DNA of 19,648 nucleotides from JARDZI01 sp041639705 (GCA_041639705.1 JBEQBT010000033.1:1-19648), one strand, 5' to 3'. Counted from the stretch's first letter, positions 6,877-15,044 are shown. Program-made: numbers and translations. Notes: generated by a model from the sequence alone, not told the origin.

Positions 6877-7576
6877 AAACATAATCATGCAATTCTTCTT
6901 CATCTATAATTACTATCTTTCTACTTCCAATTACCTTTATTATTCCCTGGTCCTCAAGCTTTTTAAGCTTTCTACTTATGGTCTCTCTGGCAACTCCTGT
7001 TAGATTGGACATATCCTCTCTGCTCATTGGGACTCTTATTTCAATTCCCTGGGAAGTTCTTTTTCCGTTTTCTTCAGATAATTGAATTAATAGGCTTGCA
7101 AGTCTAGCCTCTGCATCATTGGTAGCTAGTGTTTGCACCATGGTTTCCAGCTTGGACAACCTTTCCCCGACAACCTCAAGTACCTTAAGCCCTATTTCTG
7201 GTCTCTTTAAAACAATATTTTTCATATCTTCATTTGTAAGTGTACAAAGTCTTACAGGGGTGACAGCTCTAGCATGGAAATGATATTTTCCAGCCTTAAT
7301 TAAATTAAGCTCTCCAAAAAATTCTCCCTCTGATAATATATGTAGAATCTGCTCTTTTCCGCTTTTTGTAATCTTAAACAGCTTTATTTTTCCTTCATTT
7401 ATAATATACAGGGTATCAGATTTGTCCCCCTCTAGAAATATATTTTCATCCTTATCATACTCCATATGCCCTGTCATTGAAATTATATCAACCAACTCAT
7501 CATTTGTGATATTTGAAAAAATCCCAACCTTCTTTGCACACAGGTTATCAGTACATCTTTCACATTCCTTTTTCAT
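6875..7576 (-). CDS. Crp/Fnr-family regulator with FNR-like cysteine set
   Basis: Seen: 233 residues. An N-terminal cysteine group C5-x2-C8-x4-C13 precedes a cyclic-nucleotide-binding-type beta-barrel (about 18-130), which carries C111. A dimer helix follows, then a C-terminal winged HTH (about 165-230) with recognition helix ARETISRKLKKLE. The spacing of three N-terminal cysteines plus one in the barrel matches the arrangement that holds the O2-sensitive [4Fe-4S] cluster in E. coli FNR, so a redox or NO sensing role is likely. The E-x2-S-R of the recognition helix is also FNR-like. An AGGAGAGG Shine-Dalgarno supports the ATG. It has its own terminator and is followed by fprA-ric, its probable target. 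HcpR-like function is an alternative within the same family. Confidence 0.88.
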   Translation of the reverse strand: MKKECERCTDNLCAKKVGIFSNITNDELVDIISMTGHMEYDKDENIFLEGDKSDTLYIINEGKIKLFKITKSGKEQILHILSEGEFFGELNLIKAGKYHFHARAVTPVRLCTLTNEDMKNIVLKRPEIGLKVLEVVGERLSKLETMVQTLATNDAEARLASLLIQLSEENGKRTSQGIEIRVPMSREDMSNLTGVARETISRKLKKLEDQGIIKVIGSRKIVIIDEEELHDYV

Positions 7577-7647
7577 ACTACCTCTCCTGTAAAGTTTTCT
7601 TTTATTATATTTTATAGTATTGGTATGGAATACACAATAGACTTCAG

Positions 7648-8364
7648 TTAATGCCTGTTTCTATAATTTAAAGGGGTTAAACCTGTGTGTTTTTTAAAAA
7701 AAAGTGAAAAATAAGTTAAATGGCTGAAATTAAAAATATCGCTGATTTCACTTATTGAGAGATTGGTATAGTCCAGGTAGAGCTTAATGGAATAAATTTT
7801 TTGTTCATTAACATATGTGTTTAAGGTCTTGCCAACCTCCCTTTTAAAAACAGAGGATAAATAATTGGGGTGTACATCTGCAAAAGCAGCTATGTCTTGT
7901 AAATACATATCATTTTCTATATTTTTTTTAATATAGGAGATTACTCGATTAATAAGGGAATTATAAATATATTCTTTATGAGTGCTCAAAATACGAATGA
8001 AATCCTTTAACATTTTGTACTCTAATGCATTCAATTCACCCTTACTGTTGCTCGTGTCTATAAGATTAATATAGTAATCACTTAACATAAATGAAGTTTC
8101 AGTATCCAGACCTGCCTCTATAACTGCTCGGGCAAAAAGAGTACAGGAGCCTACAAGTGAATACTTAAGTGAATTTATAGGAAGCTTGGACAGTTTTGCT
8201 CTTTCAAGAGAGTTAATCTGATTTAATATGTCAACACTTTTATCAAAATTCATCTCTGTTATGGATGACATTAACTTTTTCTCAAGCTCATAGGGAGGAT
8301 GAGTATAAGTAGTATATCTATTCTTAGCCATTGTCAGCTCGATTTCTTTATAAATATTTTCCAC
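7648..8364 (-). CDS. AraC-family transcriptional regulator of the sugar operon
   Basis: Seen: 238 residues starting with GTG, behind an AGAGGTGA Shine-Dalgarno. The N-terminal 130 residues are a helical region with no recognisable cupin sugar-binding fold. The C-terminal 100 residues (about 138-238) are a double HTH of the AraC type: 'YLQDIAAFADVHPNYLSSVFKREVG' and 'ISEISDIFNFSHLTYFSLFFKKHTGLTPLNYR', ending with the family signature. It is divergent from the solute-binding protein gene with a 181-bp gap. I infer it activates the ABC transporter and phosphorylase genes in response to their sugar. The Crp/Fnr gene lies 71 bp downstream with no clear terminator between, so some read-through is possible. 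Confidence 0.88.
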   Translation of the reverse strand: MENIYKEIELTMAKNRYTTYTHPPYELEKKLMSSITEMNFDKSVDILNQINSLERAKLSKLPINSLKYSLVGSCTLFARAVIEAGLDTETSFMLSDYYINLIDTSNSKGELNALEYKMLKDFIRILSTHKEYIYNSLINRVISYIKKNIENDMYLQDIAAFADVHPNYLSSVFKREVGKTLNTYVNEQKIYSIKLYLDYTNLSISEISDIFNFSHLTYFSLFFKKHTGLTPLNYRNRH

Positions 8365-8390
8365 TATGCTTCACCTCTATAAAAATAACC

Positions 8391-8469
8391 TTAAGAAAAT
8401 ATAAAATATATTAATATTTTATACTAATAATATATTTTTCATTATATAATGTCAATATATTAAGAAAAT
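8391..8469. promoter_or_regulatory. Divergent AraC/ABC-operon control region
   Basis: A 10-bp direct repeat TTAAGAAAAT occurs at 8391-8400 and 8460-8469. An AT-only inverted repeat (8403-8413 with 8428-8438) lies between, and a TATAAT at 8445-8450 could serve the plus-strand operon but has no good -35. A weak -35 with repeats around it fits AraC-type activation. The repeats are AT-rich, so chance similarity is possible. Confidence 0.35.
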
Positions 8470-8545
8470 TCTGTTAAGGAATTCATTTATCCTGCAAAAA
8501 CAAAGTACAAAAAAATCTAATTTAAAATTAGGGGGGTAAGTTGTA

Positions 8546-9829
8546 ATGAAAAAAATCATCAGCGTTGCATGTGCCTTAATATTGGCGTTAGCAACACTAA
8601 CAGGCTGTTCAACAAAAAATGCTACAAAAGAGCCAACTCCAACTGAAACCAGTAAACCTAAAGAAAAGGCAGTGGTTACCCTTATTCAAAACAAGGTGGA
8701 AATTCAACAGCAGCTTGAAGATGCAGCCAAGACCTTTAATGCTTCTCAAGGAGATGTTGAAGTAAAGGTTTTAGGATCAGCAGGGGATAATTTAATTCAA
8801 ACATTACAGTCACAATTTGCATCTGACCCAAAAACTGCACCTACAATTTTTACTGTTCAAAGTGGAAGTGAATTTGATAAATTCTTCGATTATATGGCAT
8901 CAATGGATTCGTCAAAGGCTGTACAGTATATGGTGAAAAGCCAGATTGAGGATTCCAAGAAGAACGGTACTACATATGGCCTTCCATTGGCTGTTGAGGG
9001 ATTCGGCTTAGTTTATAACAAGGATATATTCCAAAAGGCAGGAGTAGATCCTGCAAGTATTAAAACAATGGATGATTTGGTTGCAGCATCCCAGAAAATA
9101 GCAAAGGTTGAAGGTGTAAAAAAACCTTTAGCATTCTCAAAGGAAACCTATTTCACATTTATGCAGCCTTATAACTGGCCCTTCGCAGTAATGAGCAATT
9201 ATAAAGATGCAATAGCTAAGGTTCAAAAGGGAGAGTTAAAATTAAAGGATATTCCCGAAGTTAAACAATTTACTGAAGGTCTTAAGAAGTTAATACCTTA
9301 TACAAACCTTGCACTAGACAGCTATGATGATGCAGTTGCAGGTTTTGCTCAGGGTAAATATGCAATGGTTCATCAGGGTAACTGGGCACAGGGAGTGCTT
9401 GATAATTACAAGGATACAATTAAATTCCAATATGGGATGATTCCAATGCCAATCAACGGAAACGGACTTGCAATTGGCAATACAAATTACTTCCATGTTA
9501 ACAAGTATGCTACAGAAGAACAGCAAAAGGGTGCAATTGCATTCATGGATTGGCTGCTTACTGATAAATCAGGACAAAAATATGTTACAGATCAATTTAA
9601 GCTGATACCTGCATATACTAACTTTGATACAAGCAATTTAAGTCCTTTATCACAGGAAGTTGCAAAATATGCATCAGAGGGAAAAACAGTACCTTGGACC
9701 TTTGGTCTTTTCCCTGCAGGAATAGATAAGGATGGTACAAGTGCAATGCAAAAATTCTATGCAGGCAAATCAACAGTTGACCAGCTGCTGGATGAATTAA
9801 CCGGATATTTCGTAAACGCTTCAAAATAA
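8546..9829 (+). CDS. Sugar ABC transporter solute-binding lipoprotein
   Basis: Seen: 427 residues with a lipoprotein signal peptide ending in L-T-G-C (lipidated C21), then a Thr/Pro/Lys-rich linker and a family 1 (MalE-like) binding fold: 'KAVVTLIQNKVEIQQQLEDAAKTFNAS', 'YGLPLAVEGFGLVYNKDIFQKAGVD', 'GFAQGKYAMVHQGNW'. An AGGGGGG Shine-Dalgarno supports the ATG. Known of the family: captures oligo- or disaccharides outside the membrane and delivers them to MalFG-type permeases. It is the first gene of the operon with two permeases and a GH65 phosphorylase. I therefore infer an alpha-glucosyl disaccharide substrate such as kojibiose, nigerose, trehalose or maltose. Sequence alone does not choose between them. 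Confidence 0.92.
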   Translation: MKKIISVACALILALATLTGCSTKNATKEPTPTETSKPKEKAVVTLIQNKVEIQQQLEDAAKTFNASQGDVEVKVLGSAGDNLIQTLQSQFASDPKTAPTIFTVQSGSEFDKFFDYMASMDSSKAVQYMVKSQIEDSKKNGTTYGLPLAVEGFGLVYNKDIFQKAGVDPASIKTMDDLVAASQKIAKVEGVKKPLAFSKETYFTFMQPYNWPFAVMSNYKDAIAKVQKGELKLKDIPEVKQFTEGLKKLIPYTNLALDSYDDAVAGFAQGKYAMVHQGNWAQGVLDNYKDTIKFQYGMIPMPINGNGLAIGNTNYFHVNKYATEEQQKGAIAFMDWLLTDKSGQKYVTDQFKLIPAYTNFDTSNLSPLSQEVAKYASEGKTVPWTFGLFPAGIDKDGTSAMQKFYAGKSTVDQLLDELTGYFVNASK

Positions 9830-9837
9830 TAAAAGCC

Positions 9838-9874
9838 ATGTATTAAAAGCCTCTTTAGGGGGCTTTTAATACAT
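9838..9874 (+). other. Intercistronic hairpin between binding protein and permease genes
   Basis: A 14-bp perfect stem (9838-9851 with 9861-9874) has no T-run after it. It sits between the binding-protein gene and the first permease gene. Such hairpins often protect the upstream mRNA from 3' decay or partly attenuate transcription, which would give more binding protein than permease. Confidence 0.6.
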
Positions 9875-9908
9875 ATAAATTAAATTCTAAATGAATGGAT
9901 GGTGCATA

Positions 9909-10787
9909 ATGAATAGAGGTATTAAAAGCAAAATAACAACTGCCTTGTTTGTAGTTCCTTCATTATTTGCATTTGTTAATGTTGTTGTCATCCCGTTTAT
10001 TATGGGGATAATATATTCATTTACAAATTGGAAGGGCTTTGCTTTTAAAGGCTCTTCCTTTACAGGGCTGGCGAACTATATTTCTGTATTTAAGGATGAA
10101 AAATTTCTTTCAGCATTTTGGGTTACCGCTAAATATACTTTAGCAATGATCATACTTGTGAATATTGTTGGACTTGCATTAGCACTTTTGGTAACCTCAA
10201 AGCTTAAGGGCAGAAACCTTCTAAGATCTATCTATTTTTTACCAAATTTAATTGGAGGACTTATCCTCGGATTTATATGGCAATTTATTTTTACCAAGTT
10301 CTTTGAGCAATTAGGTCAGGTTATTCAAAGTTCAAAAATATTCTTTAATTGGCTTAATAACCCCACAGCCGCATTTTGGGCTTTAGTTATTGTTGGAGTA
10401 TGGCAGATGGCAGGATATGTAATGGTAATTTATATTGCTTCTATTGAAAATATACCTGATGAAGTTATGGAGGCAGCAGAAATAGACGGTGCTAATTGGT
10501 GGATCAAGTTTAGGGCTATAACAATTCCACTTATTGTTCCTGCCTTTACTATAAGTCTGTTTGTCACTCTATCAGGTTCCTTCAAACAGTATGATACTAA
10601 CCTGTCTTTAACAAATGGTGGTCCCTATGGAACAACTGAATTAATTACTATGAACATACTGCGCACAGCATTTGGATATAACAAATATGCTCAGGCCCAG
10701 GCAAAAGCTATAATCTTTTTCTTGGTTATAATGGTCATAACTGTAATACAAGTCTACACTACTAAGAAAAGAGAGGTTGAAGCATAA
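9909..10787 (+). CDS. Sugar ABC transporter permease, MalF type
   Basis: Seen: 292 residues from the chosen start, about six membrane segments. The cytoplasmic EAA loop that contacts the ATPase is intact (EAAEIDGANWWIKFRAITIP, near 190-210), followed by the 'GGPYGTTELI' segment typical of sugar permeases of this family. I chose the ATG at 9909 because GGATGGTG lies just upstream; the ATG at 9891 has no Shine-Dalgarno and would add only MNGWCI. Known of the family: one half of the membrane channel for disaccharide import. Its stop overlaps the next gene's start (TAATG), so the two permeases are translationally coupled. Confidence 0.92.
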   Translation: MNRGIKSKITTALFVVPSLFAFVNVVVIPFIMGIIYSFTNWKGFAFKGSSFTGLANYISVFKDEKFLSAFWVTAKYTLAMIILVNIVGLALALLVTSKLKGRNLLRSIYFLPNLIGGLILGFIWQFIFTKFFEQLGQVIQSSKIFFNWLNNPTAAFWALVIVGVWQMAGYVMVIYIASIENIPDEVMEAAEIDGANWWIKFRAITIPLIVPAFTISLFVTLSGSFKQYDTNLSLTNGGPYGTTELITMNILRTAFGYNKYAQAQAKAIIFFLVIMVITVIQVYTTKKREVEA

Positions 10788-11632
10788 TGGAAAAAAAGAT
10801 AAAAAAATCCCTGGCATTACCAATTTTCGGTTGGCTTGCAGCTATTTTTACATTGTTCCCCATGTATATTATGGTTATCAACTCCTTTAAAGGAAGGGAT
10901 GAGATATTCACAGATACACTGGGATTGCCTAAATCATTTGATTTTTCTTATTATTTAAAAGCAATAGAAACAATGAAATTTGATAGAGCCCTTTTAAATT
11001 CGTTAATTGTAACCATAGCCAGCATTTTGTTAATCATTGCCTTTTCCTCTATGGCAGCATGGGCATTAGTGAGAAGTAAGTCAAGGCTGGCAAATATAAT
11101 ATTGTATGTTTTCGTTGTCACAATGCTTGTTCCATTCCAGGCAGTTATGATTCCTTTAATGCAGTACATGAGCAATTGGAAAATAGAAGCTATTAATTTT
11201 CAAATGATAGACTCCTTTTATGGGCTCATATTCATGTATATTGGCTTTGGCTCAAGTTTATCCATATTTCTATACCATGGATTTATTAAGGGTATCCCCC
11301 GTTCCCTGGAGGAAGCAGCCATGATTGATGGGTGTAATAGGTTTCAAGTGTTTTGGAAGATAGTATTTCCTTCATTAAAGCCTATTAATGTGACTGTGGC
11401 TATTTTAAATGTTATTTGGATTTGGAACGACTATCTGCTGCCATCCTTGGTACTGAGAAATCCAGATTTAAGAACAATTCCACTTTCAACATTTTATTTC
11501 TTTGGAGAGTTTACGATTCAGTGGAATTTAGCTATGGCAGGGCTTGTTCTAACCATTATACCAGTAATTATCTTCTACCTGTTTTCACAAAGATATATTA
11601 TTAAGGGAGTTATGGCAGGAGCTGTTAAATAA
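10787..11632 (+). CDS. Sugar ABC transporter permease, MalG type
   Basis: Seen: 281 residues, about six membrane segments, and the EAA loop EAAMIDGCNRFQVFWKIVFP near 177-196, ending in the positively charged C-terminus common in MalG proteins. It overlaps the preceding permease by one base. Known of the family: the second half of the channel. No ATP-binding subunit is encoded in the operon. In many Firmicutes such importers share one MsmX-type ATPase encoded elsewhere, and I infer that here. Confidence 0.93.
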   Translation: MEKKIKKSLALPIFGWLAAIFTLFPMYIMVINSFKGRDEIFTDTLGLPKSFDFSYYLKAIETMKFDRALLNSLIVTIASILLIIAFSSMAAWALVRSKSRLANIILYVFVVTMLVPFQAVMIPLMQYMSNWKIEAINFQMIDSFYGLIFMYIGFGSSLSIFLYHGFIKGIPRSLEEAAMIDGCNRFQVFWKIVFPSLKPINVTVAILNVIWIWNDYLLPSLVLRNPDLRTIPLSTFYFFGEFTIQWNLAMAGLVLTIIPVIIFYLFSQRYIIKGVMAGAVK

Positions 11633-11682
11633 CATAAATTAAACTTATATTGCTGCAATAAATGAGAAAGAGAGTATTTGTG

Positions 11683-13956
11683 ATGAAAAGAGGATGGGTT
11701 ATAAGCAATAATAATTTAGATATAAAAAATCTTTTAAATAATGAAAGTATATTTAATGTAGCAAATGGATATCTTGGGGTTAGAGGAAACTTTGAAGAGG
11801 GTTATCCTATAAGTTTTCCTACAATCAGGGGAACATATATAAATGCTTTTTATGAAAAAGTCCCTATATCCTATGGAGAAAAAGCATATGCTTTTCCTGA
11901 AACTATGCAAAAGATTGTAAATGTTACAGATACACAGGGCATTATTATAACAATTGCAGGTGAAAGCTTTTCTCTCTTTGAAGGTACTATTAAAAGCTTC
12001 AACAGATTCCTTAACATGGAAGAAGGCTACTATAGAAGAGAAATTTTATGGTCATCTCCAAATGGAAAAGAGATTAATATTAAAATAACTAGAATGGCTT
12101 CATTTAATCACCTGGAGCTGTTTGCCATACATTATGAAATAGAAAGAGTTAACTTTGACGGAGAGATTATAATAGAGTCTGCAATTAATGGGGATGTAAA
12201 AAATTTTACTGATGATGATGACCCACGAGTAGGGTCGACCCATGCTAGTATATTGCATGTAAACTCAGTAATTGTAGAAGATGAATTTATTCAGATAGTG
12301 TCACGAACAATTAATTCCAATGAGACTGTAGTTGCTACTGTAAAACACAGGTGTAATGCCGATTACACCTTACATTTTGAAAAGGACGAAAAGTATGTAA
12401 AAGCAGTTTTTAAAATAGAGTCGGGAAGTGATTCAATTGGATTTACCAAGTATATTATATACACAGATTCAAGACGACATGTAAGCCCTGAAAACAGCGG
12501 TATTAAAATCATTGAAGAAGTCAGCAGGGAAACCTTTGATGAACTCCTTGAGGAACAAAAAAATTATCTTAATGAATTTTGGAGTATTGCTGATATTAAT
12601 ATTGAAGGTGATGAAAAGCTTCAGCAGGGTTTAAGATATAATTTGTATCAGCTTTTACAATCAGTAGGAAAGGATTCAATAAGTAATATTGCAGCAAAAG
12701 GGCTTAGTGGAGAAGGCTATGAAGGACATTATTTTTGGGATAGCGAAATTTATATTTTACCGTTTTTCACATTATGTAACCCAAAGCTTGCAAAGCAGTT
12801 ACTAAAATATCGCTATACTATTTTGGATTATGCAAGAGTAAGAGCAAGGGAGCTTGGGCATAAAAGAGGAGCAGCCTACCCATGGAGGACTATAACAGGG
12901 GAAGAATGTTCAGCTTATTTTCCTGCAGGTACGGCCCAATACCATATTAACAGTGATATAGCCTACTCCTATGTACAATATTATCTTGCAACAGGGGATA
13001 TGGACTTTATAAAGGAGTTTGGTGCTGAAGTTATTTTTGAAACTGCAAGGATATGGATAGAAATTGGACACTTTGACAAAGGCCTGTTTAAAATAGATGC
13101 AGTAACAGGACCAGATGAATATACAGCCATTGTAAACAATAATTACTACACCAATGTTTTAGCAAAATACAACCTTAAATGGGCTTCAAAATTGTATCAC
13201 CTGCTCCAAAGTGAGGATGGTGAGCTTTTAAATCTTTTATGTAAGAAAATATCTCTTACAAAGGTCGAAATCGAAATGTTTGAAAAAGCTTATAATAACA
13301 TGTATTTGCCTTATAGTGAGGAATATAAAATAAACCCACAGGATGATGCATTTTTATCCAAGGCAGTATGGAATTTTGAGGATACTCCAAAGGATAAATA
13401 TCCATTATTATTAAACTACCATCCATTAACTATTTACAGATATCAGGTGTTAAAGCAGGCTGATACTGTACTGGCTCATTTTCTTGCAGAAGATGAATCA
13501 AATTTTGATACCATTAGAAATTCCTATGATTATTATGAGAAAATTACGACTCATGATTCCTCTCTGTCCAGTGCCGTTTACGGCATTATGGCTTCAAAGG
13601 TTGGATATCTCGAAAAGGCATATGACTATTTTATTCAAACTGCAAGGCTTGATCTTGATGATACACATGGGAATACAAAGGACGGAGTACATACAGCAAA
13701 TATGGGCGGAACCTGGATGGCAATAGTCTATGGATTTGCAGGCCTTAGAATTAAAGAAGATTATATCTCTTTAAATCCAAGGTTACCTGAAAAGTGGAAT
13801 GAGCTTAAATTTAAATTCCTATATAAAGGTGCCTGCATTAAGGTAGATATGCAAAAAGAAAAGACGATAATAGATGTTCAATGTGACTATCCTATTAATT
13901 TGAAGGTTAATAACCAATTATATGAATTAACAGGTAATAAGGAAATATTTGTATAG
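11683..13956 (+). CDS. GH65 family disaccharide phosphorylase
   Basis: Seen: 757 residues from the ATG at 11683, which follows GAAAGAGAG. The upstream ATG at 11662 lacks a Shine-Dalgarno and adds seven residues before the usual N-terminus. The N-terminal beta-sandwich opens with 'ESIFNVANGYLGVRGNFEEG'. The (alpha/alpha)6 catalytic barrel has 'GEGYEGHYFWDSEIY', 'AGTAQYHINSDIAY' and the general acid in 'TGPDEY' (E479). The phosphate-binding region reads 'HGNTKDGVHTANMGGTW'. Known of the family: inverting phosphorolysis of alpha-linked glucose disaccharides to beta-glucose 1-phosphate and glucose. Members act on maltose, trehalose, kojibiose, nigerose and related compounds; I cannot assign one. 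Lacking a signal peptide, it acts in the cytoplasm on the imported sugar. The partner beta-phosphoglucomutase is not in the window. Confidence 0.9.
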   Translation: MKRGWVISNNNLDIKNLLNNESIFNVANGYLGVRGNFEEGYPISFPTIRGTYINAFYEKVPISYGEKAYAFPETMQKIVNVTDTQGIIITIAGESFSLFEGTIKSFNRFLNMEEGYYRREILWSSPNGKEINIKITRMASFNHLELFAIHYEIERVNFDGEIIIESAINGDVKNFTDDDDPRVGSTHASILHVNSVIVEDEFIQIVSRTINSNETVVATVKHRCNADYTLHFEKDEKYVKAVFKIESGSDSIGFTKYIIYTDSRRHVSPENSGIKIIEEVSRETFDELLEEQKNYLNEFWSIADINIEGDEKLQQGLRYNLYQLLQSVGKDSISNIAAKGLSGEGYEGHYFWDSEIYILPFFTLCNPKLAKQLLKYRYTILDYARVRARELGHKRGAAYPWRTITGEECSAYFPAGTAQYHINSDIAYSYVQYYLATGDMDFIKEFGAEVIFETARIWIEIGHFDKGLFKIDAVTGPDEYTAIVNNNYYTNVLAKYNLKWASKLYHLLQSEDGELLNLLCKKISLTKVEIEMFEKAYNNMYLPYSEEYKINPQDDAFLSKAVWNFEDTPKDKYPLLLNYHPLTIYRYQVLKQADTVLAHFLAEDESNFDTIRNSYDYYEKITTHDSSLSSAVYGIMASKVGYLEKAYDYFIQTARLDLDDTHGNTKDGVHTANMGGTWMAIVYGFAGLRIKEDYISLNPRLPEKWNELKFKFLYKGACIKVDMQKEKTIIDVQCDYPINLKVNNQLYELTGNKEIFV

Positions 13957-13991
13957 ATAAGTTGAAGAAAAACGCCCCCATATTTTTCTTA

Positions 13992-14030
13992 GGTCCCAGC
14001 CACATCAGATTTTCTGATGTGGCTGGGACC
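13992..14030. repeat. Perfect 18-bp hairpin downstream of the phosphorylase gene
   Basis: Arms 13992-14009 and 14013-14030 are exactly complementary with a three-base loop, extendable by one more pair. It is GC-rich for this genome and lacks a T-run on either side. It may act as a terminator of unusual form, an RNA-stabilising 3' end, or a small repeated element. Confidence 0.6.
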
Positions 14031-14077
14031 TTGTTATCACTTTAGCTTCACATTTACTGTTTCATCTAAGCAAAGTG

Positions 14078-14130
14078 TGACAGCCACCTGAGAAGAGGAA
14101 ACTAATTCTCTCAGGTGGCTGTCATCTTTT
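14078..14130. terminator. Bidirectional terminator between phosphorylase and trpP
   Basis: A 16-bp stem (14078-14093 with 14109-14124) with a 15-nt loop is followed by TCTTTT on the plus strand. It lies between convergent genes and can serve both. Its arm GGTGGCTGTCA resembles the arm of the hemerythrin terminator at 1191-1201. Confidence 0.7.
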
Positions 14131-14137
14131 AGGGTTC

Positions 14138-14647
14138 TTATTTATTATATGAGAATTTAAATGCTGAATGAACTATTTTGTAGAATACCGCTGTAGTTAC
14201 AACATTTAATACTGTTGCGGGAATCACTACTGTTAGCATAAGTGCAAAGAATGGTCCTGGAAGTCCTGCTATTAGTCCCGCTGAACCAAGAAATATAGTT
14301 CCACTTATTAATGTCCCTATAAATGAAATTATCCCTACCTTTATATAGGTGTTGAAGTTTGACCTAAACATTTTGTTTATGAGATAAACAAAGTTGGCAG
14401 TTACTATTTTATCTATTAAATTGGGTATCTGACCTCCTGGAAAACTGGTGGTTGCAGCTGTGAAAATACCTGCGGCAATACCAACTATCAGTGTTAGCTT
14501 ATAATCATCAAACAGTAGTATTGATAAAAACATCATTGAAAGTAAAAAGTCTGGTTTCATTCCTAAAAACAATGGGGGAGTAATCTGGTGGAGTATTACA
14601 CCTATGCTTAAGAATAATGAACAAGTTATTAGTTTTTTTAAATTCAT
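14138..14647 (-). CDS. trpP: Tryptophan transporter TrpP
   Basis: Seen: 169 residues, four to five membrane segments. It carries the conserved features I recall for TrpP (YhaG) proteins: 'PPLFLGMKPDFLLSMMF' near the N-terminus and 'TTSFPGGQIPNLIDKIVTA' in the middle. Its length matches the family. An AAAGGAG Shine-Dalgarno precedes the ATG. Known of the family: an integral membrane protein for tryptophan uptake in Bacillus and clostridia, often controlled by tryptophan-responsive RNA. Here the T-box upstream has a UGG specifier, which independently supports tryptophan as the substrate. Confidence 0.9.
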   Translation of the reverse strand: MNLKKLITCSLFLSIGVILHQITPPLFLGMKPDFLLSMMFLSILLFDDYKLTLIVGIAAGIFTAATTSFPGGQIPNLIDKIVTANFVYLINKMFRSNFNTYIKVGIISFIGTLISGTIFLGSAGLIAGLPGPFFALMLTVVIPATVLNVVTTAVFYKIVHSAFKFSYNK

Positions 14648-14679
14648 AATAAACAGCTCCTTTAATTTTAATATATTGA

Positions 14680-14716
14680 TTATTTGCCAGTTGGGAATTT
14701 CATCAGTTCATGCCAT
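14680..14716 (-). other. Overlapping leader micro-ORFs behind a strong Shine-Dalgarno
   Basis: Between the T-box terminator and trpP, AAGGAGGTGA precedes ATG-GCA-TGA (14716-14708). Its stop overlaps ATG-AAC-TGA (14711-14703), which in turn overlaps a 7-codon ORF starting at 14703 and ending at 14682-14680. The Shine-Dalgarno is stronger than that of trpP itself. It may be a translational leader or the remains of a lost gene. Confidence 0.4.
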
Positions 14717-14739
14717 GGTGTTCACCTCCTTAAAATAAT

Positions 14740-15010
14740 AAAAAAACTCCGCCCTAAAACTAGGGCGAAGTATATCCGCGGTACCACCTAAATTATGCAA
14801 ACAATTGCATATCTCTTTTCGAACACTAACATGTCCTATCCAAAATAACGGTTGGCCTCCGGTAAATACTACTCTCTAAAAAAGATTTCGGTTTACTTCT
14901 ACAAGGTCCATTCACTACTGGCATTAGTGTTGAGATCACACCCTCCTCAACTCTCTGAAACTTGAGCACAATAGCTACTCTTCCTTGTCAGTGAATTTTT
15001 AATATTTATT
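14740..15010 (-). ncRNA. T-box riboswitch, tryptophan-specific
   Basis: The minus strand holds the T-box core TAGGTGGTACCGCGG (around 14776-14790), which binds the uncharged tRNA acceptor end. The terminator (14747-14770, then seven T) follows it. Stem I closes by ACAAGG (14988-14983) pairing with CCTTGT (14906-14901). The specifier loop reads GAA-TGG-A with the codon at 14910-14908, which is tryptophan. Low charged tRNA-Trp should favour the antiterminator and allow trpP expression. Confidence 0.93.
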
Positions 15011-15016
15011 TATAAA

Positions 15017-15044
15017 ATTATATCATATTTATTCTACAAATCAA
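15017..15044 (-). promoter_or_regulatory. Sigma-A promoter of the T-box/trpP transcript
   Basis: TTGATT (15044-15039) and TATAAT (15022-15017) are separated by 16 bp, with TGA before the -10 as an extended element. Transcription should begin near 15010, just before the first T-box stem. Confidence 0.75.

Noticed and set aside
9891..9908. Longer start for the first permease
   Set aside because: No Shine-Dalgarno before 9891, while GGATGGTG precedes 9909.
11662..11682. Longer start for the GH65 phosphorylase
   Set aside because: No Shine-Dalgarno, and the extra residues lie before the usual family N-terminus.
13484..13726. 80-residue plus-strand ORF inside the GH65 gene
   Set aside because: Out-of-frame overlap with a conserved catalytic-domain segment.
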